A stretch of 64,000 nt of DNA. Source: Bugula neritina (Eukaryota; Bryozoa; Gymnolaemata; Cheilostomatida; Bugulidae). This document shows positions 40,601 to 44,515 of this stretch, in pieces. Where the stretch lies: assembly GCA_964035545.1 (NCBI GenBank), contig OZ037767.1, positions 16,301,498-16,365,497 on the forward strand, in the 5' to 3' direction. Position 1 is the first letter of the stretch, and each line of letters begins with the position of its first letter. A model generated the notes under the pieces. It made no database searches, was not told where the DNA came from, and saw nothing but the letters and a program-made list of their open reading frames with translations. The translations under genes and the position numbers were made by a program.

Positions 40601-43600
40601 CACTGGGTGCATGAGGCTCACTCAGCCATGCTATCTCAAGTTGTTCATCCACAATCTTCCATCCTTGATTATCAGGACTTGGACAGTTCATGATGGGCAT
40701 GAGAGCAGAGCGCCACACTTTAGTCTGGTAGTTTGCCCATTTACAATGCAGAGTGAGTGCATCATAATTAGGTGGCAAGGATCTGTCTGTCGCACTACCA
40801 GTTCTAAAAAGTTCGTATCTAGCATCATTGACCGAGCTTACTGCACTGTTGTAGATCTTGCAAACTAGGTTTTCAATGCCTTCTGGCACAACTGACAACT
40901 GAAAGTGTTGCCCGAAACCTGATAAGGCTTTGAGATGATTCTGGTTGCTCAGTGCTGTGATGGCAATTGACTTTTTGCCCTTTCCATAAAAGCTGGAAGT
41001 AGTGTCGCACCCACTGAATGCGTGTATAGGGCCGGTAAATTTCTAGACTTCTCATCTCCTAACTAATCAGCAATTTCAGAGAGGCACACAAGTCTTTGAT
41101 TTTTCCCTGAACCAGTAGCAAAAAAAACCTGTGCTGGAATCGCACTACAATGTGAAATGCCAATAACAGCTACATCAGTGTCTGGAGACCATATTATTAC
41201 ATTTTCATGATGTTGACTAGCTATTTTTGCATGTAAGACCAACCTTGTATCTGCTTCCTCATGATCACTCCGCATCTCTGGGCAATCGGTAGTCTGTGGC
41301 AGTTGATCGGGATTGAACAACAGCCTAAATACATCTGTTGTTAACGCAACATAGAGAGCGACTGATGTAGAATGAGTTACAAGTTTAAGATGGTCGGCGA
41401 TAAAACATTGTAGAGCTTGCTTGTTTTTTCTAGATGTTAAAAACTTCTTCCACTGAGATGGCCTACGCTGATCACTGCCATAGATCTTGACTTCCTGCAC
41501 AGACTGACACCGTCTAGTTCTCTCACCTTCTTTAATACTTATTCTGTGATAGCAATCCCCAACTATATCTACGCGGGTAGCTCTGAACTGTGAGGCTATC
41601 TGCAAAATGCGGTTTAGAAGAGCCAGTGCAAGCTCACCATATGTGGATGGTAGTTTTGATAATGAAAAGCTTTGAACTAGTGCCATGAAGTCTATCATAA
41701 TGGCAGAAGATGATGGTTTACAACTAGCTATGCAAGATGGAGTCGTTTCTTCGAGATATTTTAGCAAAACCGATTTAACAGTCTTGCAGAGTCCGGTGCC
41801 ATTTGCATTAGATAGACTTCCCGGAACTTCTGAAAGAGAATAGCGGAGTATCTCTTTTAAGTTGATGTCACGCTCTTTTGCTACAAGAAGAAGTTTGATG
41901 AAAAGAGACCGGTCTGACTTCAGAGATGTAATATTGCTGGTTGTGGAACTTTTACTTCTAGTTTTAGATTTGCAAGAAGCAAAAGTTTGCAATTTAGCTT
42001 TTTTAATGGTGGCAAAAAAGTCCTCTTCCTGTTTGCAAACACGTCTGTCTAGAAACTCTTGCAGTTCTGCAAACTCGCCATCAGCTACAATCCCAGAACT
42101 TAAGGAGACCAGTTCCGTGTGTGTACAGCTGAAAGGGTCAATTCTGGAAGATATGGCCTCCAATAGCAAGTTTACGGCTCGGATAATTGTTTATGTATGT
42201 GTTTTTCAAGTTCTGCTAAGCCCATATCACATTTGGTAACCAAGTCACTAGCATTCTTTCGTAAACTGGAGTGGAACTTTAGCTGACCCCTATAATCTCT
42301 TTGTAGTCTGTACTTGAGCCAATTTGTGCTATGCTGAGTATGATCTAGTGGGCTGAGTGTCTCATACAGTTTTAAAAGTTGGGTTAGAGAGAGCTTTTCA
42401 TTTGATGTGATTATCCTTCTTTCAATAACTTCTTCGCAGAACTTTTTCCAATATGGGTCTTCTGTATACTCTTTGTTGATTGATTGAATCATATTCTTAT
42501 ATGACAAAACATATCCTGAGCGACAGGAATTGTGATACTTTACTTCCAAAGCAACGCAATCTTGATTTCCAAGCAGTGTTATCAGTCTATTATCCTCCAT
42601 CCCCTTAGCAGCCTCCAATAGCTTGCCACATGAAATGGTCTCAGCAGAGTGAAGTGGTTCATTGCGTCCATGCTTTTGCCTTTTACGATGCTTCTCACAG
42701 ATGATACAGACTTGTGGTAGGACATTTGATGTCATTTTGAGATTAGCTTTAGACCTTGTATATTTCACAGCAGGCTCATCATCACCTCTACTCTGTGATT
42801 CTTCCTCTGATACATGGAGTACCTAGTAAAGTACCATATGAATGTAAAGTGTTATACAATGTCAGCCATGTTTATTTTATTAAACAAAAAAAATTATTTT
42901 AAAATTGTATTTGCATTGATTATATTCAATTAGTAATTAATATAAATATTATTATTATAATATAATTATACTGTTTATCATCACAATGATTATAATACTA
43001 ACTATACTATAATAATTATATTGATGCTAGGTTAAAAGTTTTTATATGGCAAAATTGTATATAAAATATTAAAATCAAAAATAACACAGGTTATAATAAT
43101 AATAAAACATTAGGATAATTTAATACATAAATATTAATATCTATTATATTTTATTCATTTATCAATATAATTAATAATTCAATATATGATATTTATTTCA
43201 TAATAATAATATAACTGCATGTATGTATTAATTCTAATTTATTGTTATAAGTTGAATAAAAATATATTTAAAATTAAAAATAATCTTACTAAATTGCTAA
43301 ATACCACACACCTTTCTCTTAGAAGACATAGCCCTTTCTAGCTAGCTTTTAGCACACAATCTAGCATAGCATTGTGCATGGTAATATCTATGACTTTGAC
43401 TAGTATCACATTTTGATTTTTGACCTTCTGGATCTAGACCTAGTTCATCAGACAAAAACTTGTTGGCAATAGCACACTCAGGCTGTTTTAGAGTTTGTAG
43501 CCAAGAGTTGGCAATTGTTTTTGTTTTTTCTAACTTTTCTCCTTCCAATATCAGCAGTGTTTCATTTGCAATTTGTTTGTAATGAATAGCACATTCCATG

Positions 43601-44515
43601 ATCAGCTAAAATCTGTTCATGCTTACAAACAGGAAGTGAAAAATATGGATGAATATTTGAACAGTTGTATTTAGTCTGAGTAATCAAAATAAATTAAGGG
43701 GGTCTATGTTAGCGTCCCGCTTATATTCTCTTCTAAGGATCAGAACCTCGACTATTTTTTTAAATTGAGAGCATAACTCCTAATACTTTGCTTTAAGAAT
43801 TTCGGCTTTTAATTCTAAAAATTAAGGGTGAAAGCCACAACTAGGTTAAGGTACAGTATTTTTTTTTCATGTTCAGCATATTTCAATTGACCAAAAAAGT
43901 GTTTCAGAAAGTATCTACATGAAATTTTTTACGAACTTGAAAGATAAACCTCAGTTGCCACCAGACTACTAGTGCTGCAATTGTTTTGGTTATCAGATAG
44001 TTTAAAGATAAATAGTTTGATACTTTTGACTACCATGCATGATTACTGAGAGTATTGTAATTTGATGATGGCTGGTAGAGCAGTGTTTGCTGGTGGGACT
44101 CAGGTGGCTGTGGTTGGTTCTTGTCAAGTATTTAATATGCGATGATGTTGGAATAGCTGCAGTAGTATTAGAAGTAGTCATGTTGGTGTGTTCTTGCCAA
44201 AAGCCACAGGCTAAGTTTGTGGGTCAAGGTCAATACATTAGTATAATGAAACACTGTTTGCTGCTCTGTTTGAATATTTACTTCGTGCATATAACCTGCT
44301 TAGTTCCATCTTTAAAGGAAGTCTGTCTGTTTTTCTCAATGCACACCAATTGCTACAATATGATGCTATTATTTACAGGTCAACTGGTGCTCACAGTTCC
44401 CAGAGAAAGTCTTGGTGTGAGTGGCTGGGTGTGGGACATTGCTGTGTATAGCAGAGACACAGTGTTTCTAGCATGTGAATCTGATGGTCTAAGGAGATAC
44501 ACAATAAAATACTAA
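19622..44515 (+). CDS. TRIM-like protein: RING, two B-boxes, coiled coil, propeller-like C-terminus
   Basis: Coding exons 19622-19803, 20408-20588, 35045-35354, 36628-36833, 37264-37543, 38312-39007 and 44379-44515 total 1992 nt (663 aa) with every phase matching. Exon 1 has a RING finger (CGYC ... CLHVYCMRC ... CAYC), so it is probably an E3 ubiquitin ligase. Exons 2-3 carry a first B-box (CDVC ... CQVC) and a second (CEHH ... CSNC ... CMRC). Exons 4-5 are helical, coiled-coil-like (ELRESLTGGIETLSKKVAEL). Exon 6 plus 7 look like a beta-propeller (NHL-type) region with repeated strand patterns (SGWVWDIAVYSRDTVFLACE at the end). The start at 19622 follows an acceptor near 19600; a 5' UTR exon is likely. 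Intron 2 carries the Polinton, intron 5 a MITE and intron 6 a second DNA transposon. AATAAA is at 44808-44813. Confidence 0.85.
20596..20601. repeat. 6-bp target site duplication, left
   Basis: TTTCTT, repeated at 34975-34980 directly outside the Polinton TIRs. Confidence 0.9.
20602..20845 (+). repeat. Left TIR of Polinton
   Basis: 244 bp, inverted match to 34731-34974 with two differences (near 20801 and in the following T-run). The outer 104 bp (20602-20705) form an imperfect palindrome running from AGTAGTAGAGGGTGGATG to CATCCACCCTCTACTACT, with GAGTCTTTGACTC at its centre. Confidence 0.95.
20860..21150. repeat. Left subterminal tandem repeats of Polinton
   Basis: Two further units (about 20863-21017 and 21018-21150) contain GTCGAGTTTTC, CCAGGACGCATCCAC and TACTACTCTATTAG, the same blocks as in the TIR. 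The left end thus has four copies of the AGGACGCAT(C/T)CAC motif and the right end two. Confidence 0.85.
21187..21238. terminator. Hairpin downstream of the fibre-like gene
   Basis: ACTATTAGTAATAAATTATT and TAATAATTTATTAATAGT are near-perfect inverse arms around a short loop, two bases after the end of the minus-strand ORF at 21241. It could be a transcription end signal. TTACTATTAGTAATAAATT recurs inverted near 34617-34636, so it may instead be a subterminal replication or packaging site. Confidence 0.5.
21241..22137 (-). CDS. Fibre-like repeat protein of the Polinton (298 aa)
   Basis: Residues about 30-60 read LTGTLDMGENKISRVIDPAD then QDAATKKYVDD, a pattern typical of the shaft start of phage and viral fibre or receptor-binding proteins. 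Six repeats of about 40 residues follow (core ...LTISTxDGRVIDSxLKVDDV, then ITKTNxSNYA). There is no membrane segment or signal peptide. By analogy it may form a trimeric beta-rich fibre on the particle and bind host cells; this is inference. The start codon lies in AATAAATG. It is the outermost gene on the left and is transcribed towards the TIR, four bases downstream of the ATPase stop. Confidence 0.75.
   Translation of the reverse strand: MSVYKFGGSGKTEINTKKFVLINGSSTLTGTLDMGENKISRVIDPADDQDAATKKYVDDTSMPKIQNPINQLTISTNDGRVIDSDLKVDDVITKTNVSNYAIPLIQNPINQLTISTDDGRVIDSNLKVDDVVTKTNISNYAVPLIQDPTEKLTVSTNTGNIIDSSLSVSDVITTSNINNFAINKIQPANEKLTVSTTSGNVIDSSLSVSDVITTSNINNFAIPKPQLSTGSKLLIFSSDGNIIETGISIADIITTYNIDNYAIPKLQGATGNKLVISTSDGGITESTESLPTFSSYNV
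22141..22899 (-). CDS. Polinton genome-packaging ATPase (FtsK/HerA, A32-like)
   Basis: 252 aa. Walker A is GKSGCGKTT (residues 30-38), Walker B is LIIFDD (137-142), and CFYLSQNYFKLPRNTIREN matches the region after Walker B in packaging ATPases of Polintons, adenovirus-like and NCLDV-type viruses. It should pump DNA into the capsid. It is divergent from the integrase gene, separated by the 12-bp perfect palindrome TTATTATAATAA, which puts TAAATG at both start codons. The length is typical and no lesion is seen. Confidence 0.93.
   Translation of the reverse strand: MEIENLSWKNEINRNNNPLLPKSIRGLIVGKSGCGKTTLLCNLLLQPNWLDYDKLMIYGKSLSQPEYINMRKAFERKLTKEEILNFFKNSDAIINSGINVTRVLKNSRGNGNINAEFIESSDDVYDPSELDANNKNLIIFDDLMLEKQKTCESYYVRGRHNNVDCFYLSQNYFKLPRNTIRENANFICLFPQDGKNLNHIYQDHINGDLTLNEFKNFCYKGWQKPHGFITLDLSSSKNNGRYRHGLDEFYIP
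22900..22911. promoter_or_regulatory. 12-bp palindromic divergent start region
   Basis: TTATTATAATAA is its own reverse complement and is the whole gap between the ATG of the ATPase (minus) and that of the integrase fusion (plus). Each start codon thereby sits in TATAATAAATG. Confidence 0.7.
22912..24276 (+). pseudogene. Zinc ribbon + PLA2-like + integrase + chromodomain, interrupted by one in-frame stop
   Basis: Residues 1-40 form a zinc ribbon (C3xxC6 ... C31xxC34) like DUF5679. Residues 55-150 resemble the parvovirus VP1-type phospholipase A2 domain: calcium loop YPGHNFLGPG (60-69), catalytic H99-D100 and D117. Residues 175-308 are a retroviral-type integrase core with D188 (WAADLVDM), D248 (LWVDKGKEF) and E277 (VVERWNRT), but no N-terminal HHCC finger. 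A TGA at 23836-23838 breaks the frame. The same frame continues through YNETKHSSIGMTP and an SH3-like part to a C-terminal chromodomain (MYRIERVIKKKGKKALVKWL) and stops at 24276. The PLA2 and integrase domains are usually separate genes in relatives I recall. It would serve membrane escape (PLA2) and insertion (integrase). Confidence 0.9.
24277..24383. repeat. Short tandem repeat GACACAAA(A/T)GTG
   Basis: About eight 11-15 bp units between the integrase and the next ORF inside the Polinton. Confidence 0.9.
24394..25200 (+). CDS. DUF8207-like Polinton protein (268 aa)
   Basis: The N-terminal third is a charged helical segment (KLKENFKRERERELNAAIAQ). The middle (residues about 100-175) reads YNVKWDGNRHVIGTKPISF, then EYPATRGLLSLLTRKTP and NYANILDNSGAIYQSK, matching the remembered layout of DUF8207 proteins that accompany Polinton-type elements in arthropods. 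The C-terminal part is helical. Its function is unknown, possibly structural because it precedes the capsid cluster. The start is in TATAATAAATG. The stop is three bases before the next ATG. Confidence 0.75.
   Translation: MSYLKIHDPIKRDKIVQDFISQKNKLKENFKRERERELNAAIAQEKYFEPVTTSQAQTTDALKQLLTLPNYNVQPAITDGVINLDEFTQNALAGLEPGAYNVKWDGNRHVIGTKPISFNDGKIIFENEEYPATRGLLSLLTRKTPIGYDDNDLANYANILDNSGAIYQSKHGPIDKNSDKWRRIVRPIWEQLYPQRAKLADSKKAKRQVGDGVVYLSSDPNALIERLELLISSAKAGNTGVRNEIVSILDELLRMKIITRDYYKSILV
25204..25515 (+). CDS. Small basic amphipathic Polinton protein (103 aa), pVI-like candidate
   Basis: After HYAGGG (residues 13-18) comes a helix IFDTIRNVVTKIASN, then Lys/Arg- and Ala-rich helices (KKAIAKAGTAAGEKIVNAIK). 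A small residue-GG site before an amphipathic helix resembles the layout of adenovirus pVI, which is cut by the viral protease and disrupts membranes. That comparison is inference; no sequence homology is claimed. It lies between the DUF8207-like and major capsid genes, and its start is in TATAATAAATG. Confidence 0.6.
   Translation: MYVYDKRQRLQKHYAGGGIFDTIRNVVTKIASNSSVRELGKKAIAKAGTAAGEKIVNAIKKRRQKKLNAKSQAILQKLSLAKDVLNNNNISNILEGSGQAIAY
25537..26811 (+). CDS. Polinton major capsid protein, double jelly-roll (424 aa)
   Basis: It has the order and motifs of the DJR-like capsid proteins found next to the penton gene in animal Polintons: an N-terminal beta-rich part (GEIRIVINQQDLYVQPSKSY), an LFGFADDYEKVLYGIKHQLT segment, SWWMPHVTPS, then KPKYIIVGFQT, INVKSIYAMLNSERYP, ALFVIDVSKQSEALKS and a C-terminal NVPANTQAYALILSD. 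It should form the hexameric capsomers. At 424 aa it belongs to the shorter group of such proteins. The frame is intact. The stop overlaps the TATATAAATG of the next gene. Confidence 0.88.
   Translation: MDSLNITQKIVLDTSVERDQVHEYEPVTGTNLNYPGEIRIVINQQDLYVQPSKSYLIIEGRLTKNDGTAYADADLVTLINNGMAYLFKSIRYQLDGHDLEYINNPGHASTMMGLLTYPDDYGKSRGLNQLWSKDTTAAAAAANLGFNARQIYIIQKPDPKGTFSIKVDLRHLFGFADDYEKVLYGIKHQLTLVRDTNDNAIFRANGVDAGKITLDKVSWWMPHVTPSFEMKHKLYKIIESKAQLPLIYRSRWCDSIAVPQTTNFTWRLGSRGDTEKPKYIIVGFQTDKAESQTTNPAVFDHINVKSIYAMLNSERYPEVDYDIDFAKMKFSRVYGDVSKFCGEYYGINELIAYSNVLPSEYKDLYALFVIDVSKQSEALKSSVADIQLRVQFSQNVPANTQAYALILSDKTMSLGSDGNNLKVI
26812..27570 (+). CDS. Polinton minor capsid (penton-like) protein (252 aa)
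   Basis: A beta-rich protein of single jelly-roll size directly after the major capsid gene. It contains FFPSVSPGYKIIEKPHNLIY, LPVHVKYIKTLTVTVTDQKG and a terminal LSIRFHLREV, a conserved C-terminal pattern of the penton-type protein in animal Polintons. It should occupy the capsid vertices, where the fibre-like protein might attach. The start is in TATATAAATG immediately after the stop of the major capsid gene. No lesion is seen. Confidence 0.82.
   Translation: MENKLLREIADNTASKQTMTIGVTDTKTRIITQLNPPIELNKNKKYEMCLISLDTFYSFPNISTDRNSYRWSKDGGTTWHLVSLPVGVYELDQLEEAIQDEIVKEGGNRNGITLQANKVTFRIILKLKPNYRVDFNVENSLRDVLGFDAAIYDQPYIEATNIVNILNINAIHVQVDCINGSYIDGTYKPVIYSFFPSVSPGYKIIEKPHNLIYLPVHVKYIKTLTVTVTDQKGNLLDLSGEQLSIRFHLREV
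27583..28152 (+). CDS. Polinton hydrophobic core/membrane-type protein (189 aa)
   Basis: Residues about 85-125 are a glycine/alanine-rich hydrophobic stretch (GGFLGALLGIATRVIPTLLK, TIIPGVLSGAASAGVE). Three related short motifs follow: GKGLYLKKGG, GNGLYLKQGS and GEGLILGPNSPFKNIP. This layout occurs in a small protein linked to capsid genes in other animal Polintons and recalls adenovirus pX-type core proteins. The role is unproven: membrane-active, or DNA-binding core. The start is in TATATAAATG. Confidence 0.65.
   Translation: MGYCEIIGNVPQAQKQKIMNAYRSGKGCVIKLPLESGNDKLVVTKTQNDNILKALNVNKKNITLEMSPSLVKTNASMSGGFLGALLGIATRVIPTLLKTIIPGVLSGAASAGVERAIKGKGLYLKKGGCVCSVEPNSNGSITLKPVASSNLMKGNGLYLKQGSSYIKGEGLILGPNSPFKNIPLLGMLL
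28172..28564 (+). CDS. Polinton hypothetical protein (130 aa)
   Basis: Not recognised. It is rich in Lys, Glu, Ile and Tyr with three IIYK-type strands and a helical C-terminus. The start is in ACATATATAAATG. A near-copy of its upstream region lies at 28575-28596 after the stop codon. Confidence 0.6.
   Translation: MSTVIIYKSLDGTPITETIYKTSEYEKRMYESGDLKEIIIYKNFNILNEMTNPSNERGLFEERVYTNKREIIYKEDDGKIKIKTIYKTKEIIQELNVGLMNYAAARIPSFFTKLKYAEDEIEKRRNDALH
28575..28596 (+). promoter_or_regulatory. Orphan copy of a Polinton start motif
   Basis: GAAAACATATATAAAT recurs exactly as upstream of the ORF at 28172, but here the motif ends ATA instead of ATG and no ORF follows. It looks like the relic of a duplicated or lost gene. 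Confidence 0.5.
28636..28664. terminator. AT-rich palindrome between convergent Polinton genes
   Basis: TTAATTAATTATAATATATA followed by ATTAATTAA is nearly self-complementary and separates the 3' ends of the 130-aa gene (+) and the 158-aa gene (-). It may be a shared transcription end. Confidence 0.45.
28663..29139 (-). CDS. Polinton two-helix membrane protein (158 aa)
   Basis: A coiled-coil-like N-terminus (REKLELLNDEIIKLENEYEQ) is followed by two probable transmembrane segments around residues 36-60 (IISGLCGTTNLICGVIITAL) and 66-88 (LLPLSIIVSIMSVITTSI), then a long helical C-terminus. It is a possible holin- or viroporin-like protein by shape only. The start is in TATATAAATG, divergent from the next small ORF. 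No named family is claimed. Confidence 0.65.
   Translation of the reverse strand: MDFRREKLELLNDEIIKLENEYEQKLNRFNWLSKSLKIISGLCGTTNLICGVIITALLNANVTKQTLLPLSIIVSIMSVITTSISSQDTKLIKSTLMYLDIYTFIKDSKLEINSMLSKFLSDSHIDEQEYDAITEKYKNINNVISDKKSDIIVARNVC
29152..29409 (+). CDS. Polinton small hypothetical protein (75-85 aa)
   Basis: The frame opens at 29152 but a better start may be the ATG at 29182 (AATATGGATCTT), giving 75 aa. It is the only Polinton ORF without TAAATG at its start. The protein is helical and charged, with no recognised domain. A hairpin follows at 29431-29461. Confidence 0.5.
   Translation: MIFIILLFYNMDLTVELLDKLIAEAEQKKYTPLLEYLYIPVINNISLKEINFRTRKQIPNINKYFYIKSILKREAYKRKEENKDV
29431..29461. 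terminator. 12-bp-stem hairpin in the Polinton
   Basis: TATTATTACTTA, a 7-nt loop, then TAAGTAATAATA: a perfect stem between the small ORF and the polymerase gene. It may end transcription upstream of PolB. Confidence 0.5.
29501..33151 (+). CDS. Polinton DNA polymerase B, protein-primed type (1216 aa)
   Basis: Residues 5-36 resemble a Rho-N/SAP-type helix pair (VKALKALAKERGLKRYSRLK). A C2H2-like finger follows near 365-385 (HICVNCMNSFRSNESLKKHQ). Exonuclease motifs: VVYADFECF near 420, HNLSGYDAHLF near 565 and YMKVDVLHLADVF near 720. A zinc/HNH-like insert CYICEKELGDDKVRDHCHL is near 520-545. Polymerase motifs: A, DANNLYGWAM near 825; B, KLMNNSVFGKTMED near 960; C, FTDTDSL near 1060. All catalytic positions look intact. 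It replicates the element by protein priming, by analogy with phi29, adenovirus and other Polintons. Its end overlaps the start of the protease gene within TATATAAATGATTAA. Confidence 0.97.
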   Translation: MEFNTKITVKALKALAKERGLKRYSRLKKAELIRLLSPMDEPVPNIGQAPLIPTPVKKIMREIFTQTTRNIKKWVVKPIIKIINPIKDKIMALYNQPKLKEQAANGWFQTYEIKGLPGYDINSFCKLVKLNVLKLLKPTIKVKIFIYCEMKKHNISTGEIIIETMPFTSNVEIILASTNINEIYDEIIERIKENFASLNAKGSSWTFKAIKKMEININKYQPLNGSSWIDLPKEIKLKKAVINPKNKDDKCFMWAILMGVYPVNKNVERISNYKEHVNKLLWEGVEFPATKESIDAFEKVNPSIGINVFMWDSKTINLWRKTSSQNKIINLLYITDGKKNHYTYIKNLNKLLGSQINKRVSAKHICVNCMNSFRSNESLKKHQDWCLRNDSVTTTFPKLEDKIKFQSSHYCRGMRVPFVVYADFECFTKPIQGCNPNFKESYTNQYQQHEPSGFGYYIVSVTGECNYRSYTKETEDEDIGEQFIRLLEFDIKNIYKKHKFAKTMQIRTDEQKSFELAKICYICEKELGDDKVRDHCHLTGNYRGAAHKNCNLNYKIPKFYPIFIHNLSGYDAHLFIKNLGGEPSCIPNTEEKYISFSKKLLVDEFTNKEGEKIKVTREIRFLDSYKFMSSSLASLVANLKRDDFKYLGEYYKKKQLNLVLRKGVFPYDYFNNLSVLNETSLPPKEKFYSSLTEQNISEEDYIRAQKVWREFNMRTFKEYHDLYMKVDVLHLADVFENFRNVCLKYYKLDPAWYYTAPGLSWDAMLKTTKLELDPITDVDQLLFFEKAIRGGVSMISHRYAKANNKYMKNYNASEPSSYITYLDANNLYGWAMSKNLPVGNFKWMTEKRCKNLEKSLNFPPSFLEVDLEYSKKLHDSHKDYPFCPERLTINKVEKLVPNLNNKKNYIIHYEALKQCLMYGLKLTKIHRGITFNESNKLKKYIKLNTELRTLARSDFEKDFFKLMNNSVFGKTMEDIRNRVNVKLVTSESEAKKFTNQPNFKSFTIFSENLIAVHMNVTKLKFNKPVYLGAAILDISKTLMYDFHYEYIKPKYGNKAQLLFTDTDSLMYHIKTENFYKDILPDIKNKFDTSNYPNNHSLPTGVNKKVIGMFKDEAGGKQITEFVGLRAKLYSYKMDDIEEKKCKGINKTTRDNRITFDDYKKCLLTRQNQLRTMNVLRSHKHTMYAETINKVALSAEDDKRIILEDGITTVPYGYIND
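33144..33557 (+). CDS. Polinton adenain-like cysteine protease (137 aa)
   Basis: Catalytic triad positions typical of C5/Ulp1-fold maturation proteases are visible: H63 in GTHWVAWY, D78 in YYFDSFG and C115 in CGHLCLYW. It should cleave capsid precursors. The start codon overlaps the 3' end of PolB by 8 bp and sits in TATATAAATG. The length is normal for Polinton proteases and the frame is intact. Confidence 0.92.
   Translation: MIKIKNIKLPNKALSNIELEFTIKKLKIKNFRGVFSRNDLPDKPRKKECGILNLDNLMGNGTHWVAWYKNNNKKYYFDSFGLHPPLEIMKYLKPPIFYNTERVQEFGTVICGHLCLYWLKEMSKHESPQLIINKLLI
33558..34076 (+). CDS. Polinton hypothetical protein, paralogue 1 (172 aa)
   Basis: A beta-rich protein with no recognised domain. 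It contains NTKELYWTDKRIGLHVRNSA, an FYDISGGEHNLPF motif and SHKPSDVILTNTP. A diverged tandem copy follows directly. The start is in TATATAAATG. It could be another capsid-surface protein, but nothing proves this. Confidence 0.65.
   Translation: MTSVYIFGNSAKATIINEKPYITKIIIPSEFTYYSEGFAATLVKDFLVDEPIEITNILVQFYGEQAHNTKELYWTDKRIGLHVRNSAEIFGGANENTFYDISGGEHNLPFSEINANKIIEANKNFKLTMVLSKTYPSHKPSDVILTNTPASEITAAALPFHYVLLKLYYNYK
34073..34593 (+). pseudogene. Polinton hypothetical protein, paralogue 2, frameshifted
   Basis: A tandem copy of the preceding gene: TKELYWTNKKLGLHIRDSV, FYSISGAEHNVPY and SHKPNDVILVNTP align with paralogue 1. The first part is open in the frame of 34073-34309 and the rest in the frame of 34261-34593. 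The shift falls near 34245-34260 and looks like a one-base loss. Its ATG overlaps the stop of paralogue 1 (TATAAATGA). Confidence 0.75.
34731..34974 (-). repeat. Right TIR of Polinton
   Basis: Inverse of 20602-20845. The outer 34871-34974 repeats the 104-nt palindrome of the left end. TSD TTTCTT follows at 34975-34980. Confidence 0.95.
35355..36627. other. TRIM-like gene intron 3, no other feature
   Basis: AT-rich intron between consensus sites (G/GTATTT donor, TATACAG acceptor). No repeat or ORF of note. Confidence 0.6.
37605..37947. mobile_element. 343-bp MITE with about 70-bp TIRs, TTA target duplication
   Basis: The ends GCCTAGGGCCACAC and GTGTGGCCCTAGGC are flanked by TTA at 37602-37604 and 37948-37950. 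The inverted arms extend through TATTTTCGCATGC and AAATCACAAGTAGCAAAGG to about 70 bp. A 3-bp TTA duplication with a GC-rich end suits PIF/Harbinger-type MITEs. It lies in intron 5 of the TRIM-like gene and has no coding capacity. Confidence 0.85.
39405..39492 (+). repeat. tRNA-derived SINE-like sequence
   Basis: CCTGGTAGTGCAGAGG resembles a tRNA A box and GGGTTCAAACCC a B box at near-tRNA spacing, but the arms do not form a full cloverleaf. It lies in TRIM-like intron 6. Confidence 0.45.
39603..43968. mobile_element. DNA transposon 2, 3-bp TSD (Academ-like candidate), in TRIM intron 6
   Basis: The termini TAGCCCGGTGGCAA (39603) and TTGCCACCAGACTA (to 43968) are flanked by CTA at 39600-39602 and 43969-43971. 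The TIRs are diverged but alignable for about 150 bp (shared CGTAAAAAA, ATGTAGATA, TATGCTGAA, ACCTTAAC, GTGGCTTTC). The interior carries a broken minus-strand gene with a cysteine-rich N-terminal domain, an XPG/PIN-like nuclease region and a CXC domain. Termini, TSD length and protein family agree with transposon 1. Confidence 0.75.
40395..43599 (-). pseudogene. Transposon protein: Cys-rich domain, XPG/PIN-like nuclease, CXC domain (broken)
   Basis: Reading leftwards on the minus strand: 43342-43599 (MECAIHYKQIANETLLILEG start), 42172-42820 with CIICEKHRKRQKHGRNE and KYHNSCRSGYVL, 41063-42169 with IMIDFMALVQSF and DHEEADTRLVLHAK then VIIWSPDTDVAVIG, a frame-shifted ALHAFSGCDTTSSFYGKGKK, 40572-40898, and at about 40400-40600 CKGGKCLCVQDKLRCTALC, a tesmin/TSO1-type CXC motif. 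The acidic EADTR and SPDTDV pattern resembles XPG-I/PIN-fold nucleases. Frameshifts near 42170 and 41060 and a stop near 40570 break the gene. The family is common in marine invertebrate genomes (from memory). Confidence 0.7.
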
